DNA of 64,000 nt from Paenibacillus turicensis. Lineage in GTDB: Bacteria; Bacillota; Bacilli; Paenibacillales; Paenibacillaceae. The DNA lies in NCBI RefSeq assembly GCF_017873435.1, contig NZ_JAGGKG010000001.1, positions 248,001 through 312,000 on the forward strand, in the 5' to 3' direction. This document shows positions 61,701 to 64,000 of the stretch, one piece after another (position 1 is the first letter of the stretch; every line of letters starts with the position of its first letter). The position numbers and the translations under genes are program-made. Below the pieces are notes generated by a model. That model saw only the letters and a list, made by a program, of their open reading frames with translations, was not told where the DNA came from and ran no database searches.

Positions 61701-64000
61701 CTACTCTCCACTTATTGATCTCACTGGTGTAAGCAATGCAACAGCTACCTTTGAGCATTGGTTTGAAATTGAAACCAACTATGATTTTGGATATGTAGAA
61801 ATTAGCAGCAACCAAGGTGATACTTGGTCTGAATTAGGTAAATTCTCTCACTCTACAGCAGGTAAAGCTTGGACTCCTGTTTATTATAATTTAGACAAAT
61901 ATGTTGGAAAAACAGTTCAGCTTCGCTTTAGACTAAAAAGTGATAGCTCTGTTTCGAAATTAGGCTGGTACATCGACAATTTTAAAGTATTAAGTGTAGC
62001 CGCTACTGAGTCTACCAAAAATGTGCTTGGTACAGAGACAAAAGCAAAAGACATTTCCTTATTTGATGGACCTGAATTTAAATTAAGCTACACAACAAAA
62101 GAAGAATATAACGCTTCTTTAAAAGATGAAGCAACAAAATCTAGTAATCAGACACCTGCTAGCTTACCTGCAAGTGCAACAGTAACCGTACTAGAGACTG
62201 GACGCTCTGTAAAAACAGATCCATCTACGGGTAGATTCAGCTTTAACCACGCCGCAGGTAATTTCACACTCAAAGCAGAAGCCTATGGTTATTATGCTCA
62301 AACGTTACCTGTTACGATTACAGACGGAACAAATGTAAAAGCGAACTTCAGATTAGAAGAAATTCCAAGTGGCGCAGTGCAAGGTACAATTACAGATGAG
62401 CAAAGTGGAGAACCTATTGCAGGGGCAACCATCCTTGTAATTGAAGATGCCTCTGTTACACCAGTACAGACTGGGGCAGATGGTACATTTAGCTTAACCT
62501 TGCTAGAAGGCTCTTACACTTTGGCTATATCAGCAAAGGATTATAATAATACAACGGTCGCTGTAACCGTTAAAGGTAACGCGAATGTTGAAGCTAATGC
62601 AACATTAAAACCTTTTATTGGATTCCCAGGTGAAATTAGCTATGATGATGGAACACCTGAAAATGCTAGAGCCTTTAATGCTGCAGGCAATGCATGGGCA
62701 GTTCGCTTTACACCAGAATCCGAGAGCACACAAGTAACAGGAGCTTCTCTTCGTTTCTGGAATACGGATTTCCCGAGTCCTGGTGGGACAGCATTCCAAT
62801 ATGCTGTGTATGATGCATCAGGTCCAAACGGCGCACCAGGTCGTCAGTTAGCAGGACCATTTGATGCCACTGCATTACGTAATAATCAATGGACAGTACT
62901 TGAACTACCTGAAGCTGTGAATGTAAAAGGTGACTTCTACATTGTGTACATTCAATCAGTCGCTGGTTTAGAAGCTCCAGGACTTGCAACAGATGAAAGC
63001 AGTCCTAACGCTAAACGTAGCTGGCAACGGGCTAGTGGCGCATGGAGTCAATCTCCTGAAGCTGAAGGGAATTACATGATTCGTGCTACCGTTCGTTATC
63101 CTTTGGGTGCCCCTGAAATTACGTCACCTGTCGATGAAAGCTTTACAAATACAAACGAAGTGACTATCGTCGGAACTACCCCTGCTAACGATGCAGAAGT
63201 TAAAATTTATAAAGGTACCGAGTTACTTGCTACAAGTCAAGTTGTTGATCACAACTTTAATATTCCAGTGGAATTAAGTGAGGGTTTAAACGAATTGACT
63301 GCACGCGTATTTGTAAACGGTAAGGGAACAGACCTTTCTACACCGATTAAAATTACAGTAGATACAGTTAATCCAACCTTAACAATTACGTCACCTACTG
63401 ATAATGAATCCAAAAATACTGAATTAATTCATGTTACAGGTACAGTGGAAGATTTAAATTTAGATAAAGTGGAAATCAACGGTCAAGCAGTCACTGTAGA
63501 TGAAAATGGTGCCTTCGATGAACGTGTCATCGTACGCGAAGGAGAAAATGTAATTACAGTCAAAGCGACAGATAAAGCAGGTAATACGACAACACAAGCT
63601 GTTAATGTTGTTGTGAATTTAACTGCACCTGAAATTCAAAATCTGACCCCTGTGGAAGATATTCATATTAAAGCTGGGGAAAGCTTTACCGTCGCATTTG
63701 ATAGTGTACCGGGACTACAGGCTGCATTTAGAGTCGAAATCCCTTTGTTATTCCAGCTTGAAGGCGGTAATGTGATTCCGTTTACTGAAACAACTCCTGG
63801 TCACTATGAAGCTAGCTATCAGACACCAGCTACACTTAAATTAGACGGTGGAATCATTGTAGTACAAATTAATGATCCTGCTGGAAATAAAACTGAACAG
63901 CAAGCGCAAGGTAAGTTGTATGTAACTGCTAGTACTGGAGGGACAGAGCCAGACAATAATACAGCCCCTGTAGCTGTGATCGATGCAAAGGATAACGCCA
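58762..64000 (+). CDS. bpr: Bacillopeptidase F-like secreted serine protease (cut by right edge)
   Basis: At least 1746 codons, open to the window end. Start TTG with AAGGGAG 8 bases upstream; a GTG at 58753 is less likely. Sec signal FSLSMALILVFTLIPSAFA, then an I9-like propeptide (YVSYLVKLKEQTNTTK, VEKIVPNQ). A subtilisin (S8) domain follows with Asp about 254 (VVANLDSGVEYTHP), His about 301 (DTHGHGTHTMG) and Ser about 477 (WNGTSMAGPHTAA). Beyond lie two MAM/CUB-like modules (SGGTKDTWAWGVP, SGAKDEWERGVP) around an FN3 domain, a carboxypeptidase-regulatory beta-domain (VQGTITDEQSGEPIAGATI), and Ig-like repeats (TLTITSPTDNES). This is the Bpr architecture with an extended tail. Extracellular. 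Confidence 0.92.
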   Translation, partial: MFKSKKFRKSFSLSMALILVFTLIPSAFADNGSSTQKLELKRDLPSSTVNKIDEQLVEKFKQDEYVSYLVKLKEQTNTTKVANQALSKALTNKSTASSAKLAVRTSVVSALRETATRTQDSITSYLEQQEKSGEVKEFKNYFIVNALYVKSTKAVLDELALQPEVEKIVPNQTRYLDTAEVKEKQAPSATTKLNAAPAIEKPDTSKEAAKGDSSVALKDKTKNNANIEWNISQINVPEVWNQGIDGTGIVVANLDSGVEYTHPALASKWRGLDASGNIVNPELSWYDANDHAPLPEDTHGHGTHTMGTMVGSEPDGSNQIGVAPGAKWIAVRIFNPETTDAIILDAGQWILAPMDKDGNLHPELAPDVVNNSWGGGPGVDDWFRPVVRAWRDAGIFPEFSAGNTTRTNPGGPGSVANPGNYPEAFTTGATDINQNLGDFSLLGPSPYGVIKPDVTAPGVNIRSSVPGGVYEGGWNGTSMAGPHTAALAALLLQANHSLTVSELEEIIKSTATPRTDAAYPTTPNNGYGYGIINALDAVSSVLSGVGTVSGRVTIGGDDESEPVISHTPPAQLYKGFDVKLTADVSDDVAVTSVEFYAKTKGDDHYLYLPATRVSGDSKNGKYEVNVPAFLIDTAGLEYYIRVNDYGNNVVDSTIYTIPVSAGITPGYIQTFEDNNTGYVSGGTKDTWAWGVPISGPGKAYSGSKVIATNLTGTYPASANSHIQLPPIDLSDSPNGALLSFKQWYDLENNNDVGKILIATEDSEYAFVEVAKVTGTSGGWKTQYIDLTPYGGQQVHVLLNFTSDSTIQKAGWYIDDIALSAPDSEAPAAPAQLTGSANFTGNVVLNWQASTEEDFKEYRVYRSTSSGTGYELLTTTTATSYTDATTEGDSTYYYVVTALDYSANESAYSNEISLTIHRPTIIYSDNFDGNDDNGWTHSGAKDEWERGVPTATGGPASAVSLPNVWATDLDNTYENSADASLYSPLIDLTGVSNATATFEHWFEIETNYDFGYVEISSNQGDTWSELGKFSHSTAGKAWTPVYYNLDKYVGKTVQLRFRLKSDSSVSKLGWYIDNFKVLSVAATESTKNVLGTETKAKDISLFDGPEFKLSYTTKEEYNASLKDEATKSSNQTPASLPASATVTVLETGRSVKTDPSTGRFSFNHAAGNFTLKAEAYGYYAQTLPVTITDGTNVKANFRLEEIPSGAVQGTITDEQSGEPIAGATILVIEDASVTPVQTGADGTFSLTLLEGSYTLAISAKDYNNTTVAVTVKGNANVEANATLKPFIGFPGEISYDDGTPENARAFNAAGNAWAVRFTPESESTQVTGASLRFWNTDFPSPGGTAFQYAVYDASGPNGAPGRQLAGPFDATALRNNQWTVLELPEAVNVKGDFYIVYIQSVAGLEAPGLATDESSPNAKRSWQRASGAWSQSPEAEGNYMIRATVRYPLGAPEITSPVDESFTNTNEVTIVGTTPANDAEVKIYKGTELLATSQVVDHNFNIPVELSEGLNELTARVFVNGKGTDLSTPIKITVDTVNPTLTITSPTDNESKNTELIHVTGTVEDLNLDKVEINGQAVTVDENGAFDERVIVREGENVITVKATDKAGNTTTQAVNVVVNLTAPEIQNLTPVEDIHIKAGESFTVAFDSVPGLQAAFRVEIPLLFQLEGGNVIPFTETTPGHYEASYQTPATLKLDGGIIVVQINDPAGNKTEQQAQGKLYVTASTGGTEPDNNTAPVAVIDAKDNA

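Overview
The window looks like the chromosome of a low-GC, Gram-positive, spore-former-type Firmicute. The evidence is strong AGGAGG ribosome sites, frequent TTG and GTG starts, SLH and lipobox proteins, cre-like catabolite sites, and a PbuE, YesM/YesN and bacillopeptidase F gene set. A Brevibacillus or Paenibacillus relative, perhaps near B. laterosporus, fits best. That placement is inference from gene content only. No rRNA, tRNA, CRISPR array, transposase or prophage was seen.

Layout. 1-7.6 kb holds housekeeping and accessory genes: a LysR regulator overlapping a GGDEF cyclase, a split ThrE-type exporter, a frameshifted Cof-type HAD gene, an HhH-GPD glycosylase-like gene, a second HAD gene and fabV. 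7.6-13 kb is transport: a TcyP-like symporter, an SGNH hydrolase and a polar amino-acid ABC operon. 13-14.7 kb is pbuE behind a purine riboswitch. 14.7-27.5 kb is a pentose/xyloside module: a ChvE/MmsA/MmsB importer, a YesN/YesM two-component system with a membrane-anchored sugar-binding sensor, yfcE, and an AraC regulator divergent from a GH52 beta-xylosidase. Cre-like sites precede the importer and the sensor operon. 27.6-39.6 kb is a surface/polymorphic-toxin island read leftward: SLH protein, large secreted DUF5704-like protein, 1673-residue RHS toxin, immunity protein, then remnants of further immunity genes including a frameshifted barstar-family gene. 40-43.3 kb holds an EamA transporter under an FMN riboswitch, a CD3324-type HTH gene behind a leader peptide, and an aminoglycoside nucleotidyltransferase-like gene. 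43.3-52.7 kb is an alpha-mannoside module: GH38, GH125, a three-gene ABC importer and a GntR/LacI-type regulator. 52.8-58.2 kb has an OmpR-type two-component system divergent from a YceI protein, then an ECF sigma/anti-sigma pair. From 58.7 kb to the right edge is a truncated bacillopeptidase F-like protease with an elaborate 5' leader.

The main non-coding signals are as follows. The pbuE riboswitch has a terminator overlapping the aptamer (an ON-switch layout), but carries C rather than U at the specificity position and an enlarged L3 loop. About 155-226 bp imperfect palindromes occur four times between genes, one of them inside the pbuE leader. A 15-codon leader peptide is followed by competing hairpins in front of the CD3324-type gene. 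Two tandem 14-bp cre-like boxes sit at the start point of a consensus promoter for the mannosidase operon.

Two genes (HAD near 4316, barstar near 28270) are each broken by what looks like a single missing A. Natural mutation and assembly error cannot be separated from the sequence alone.
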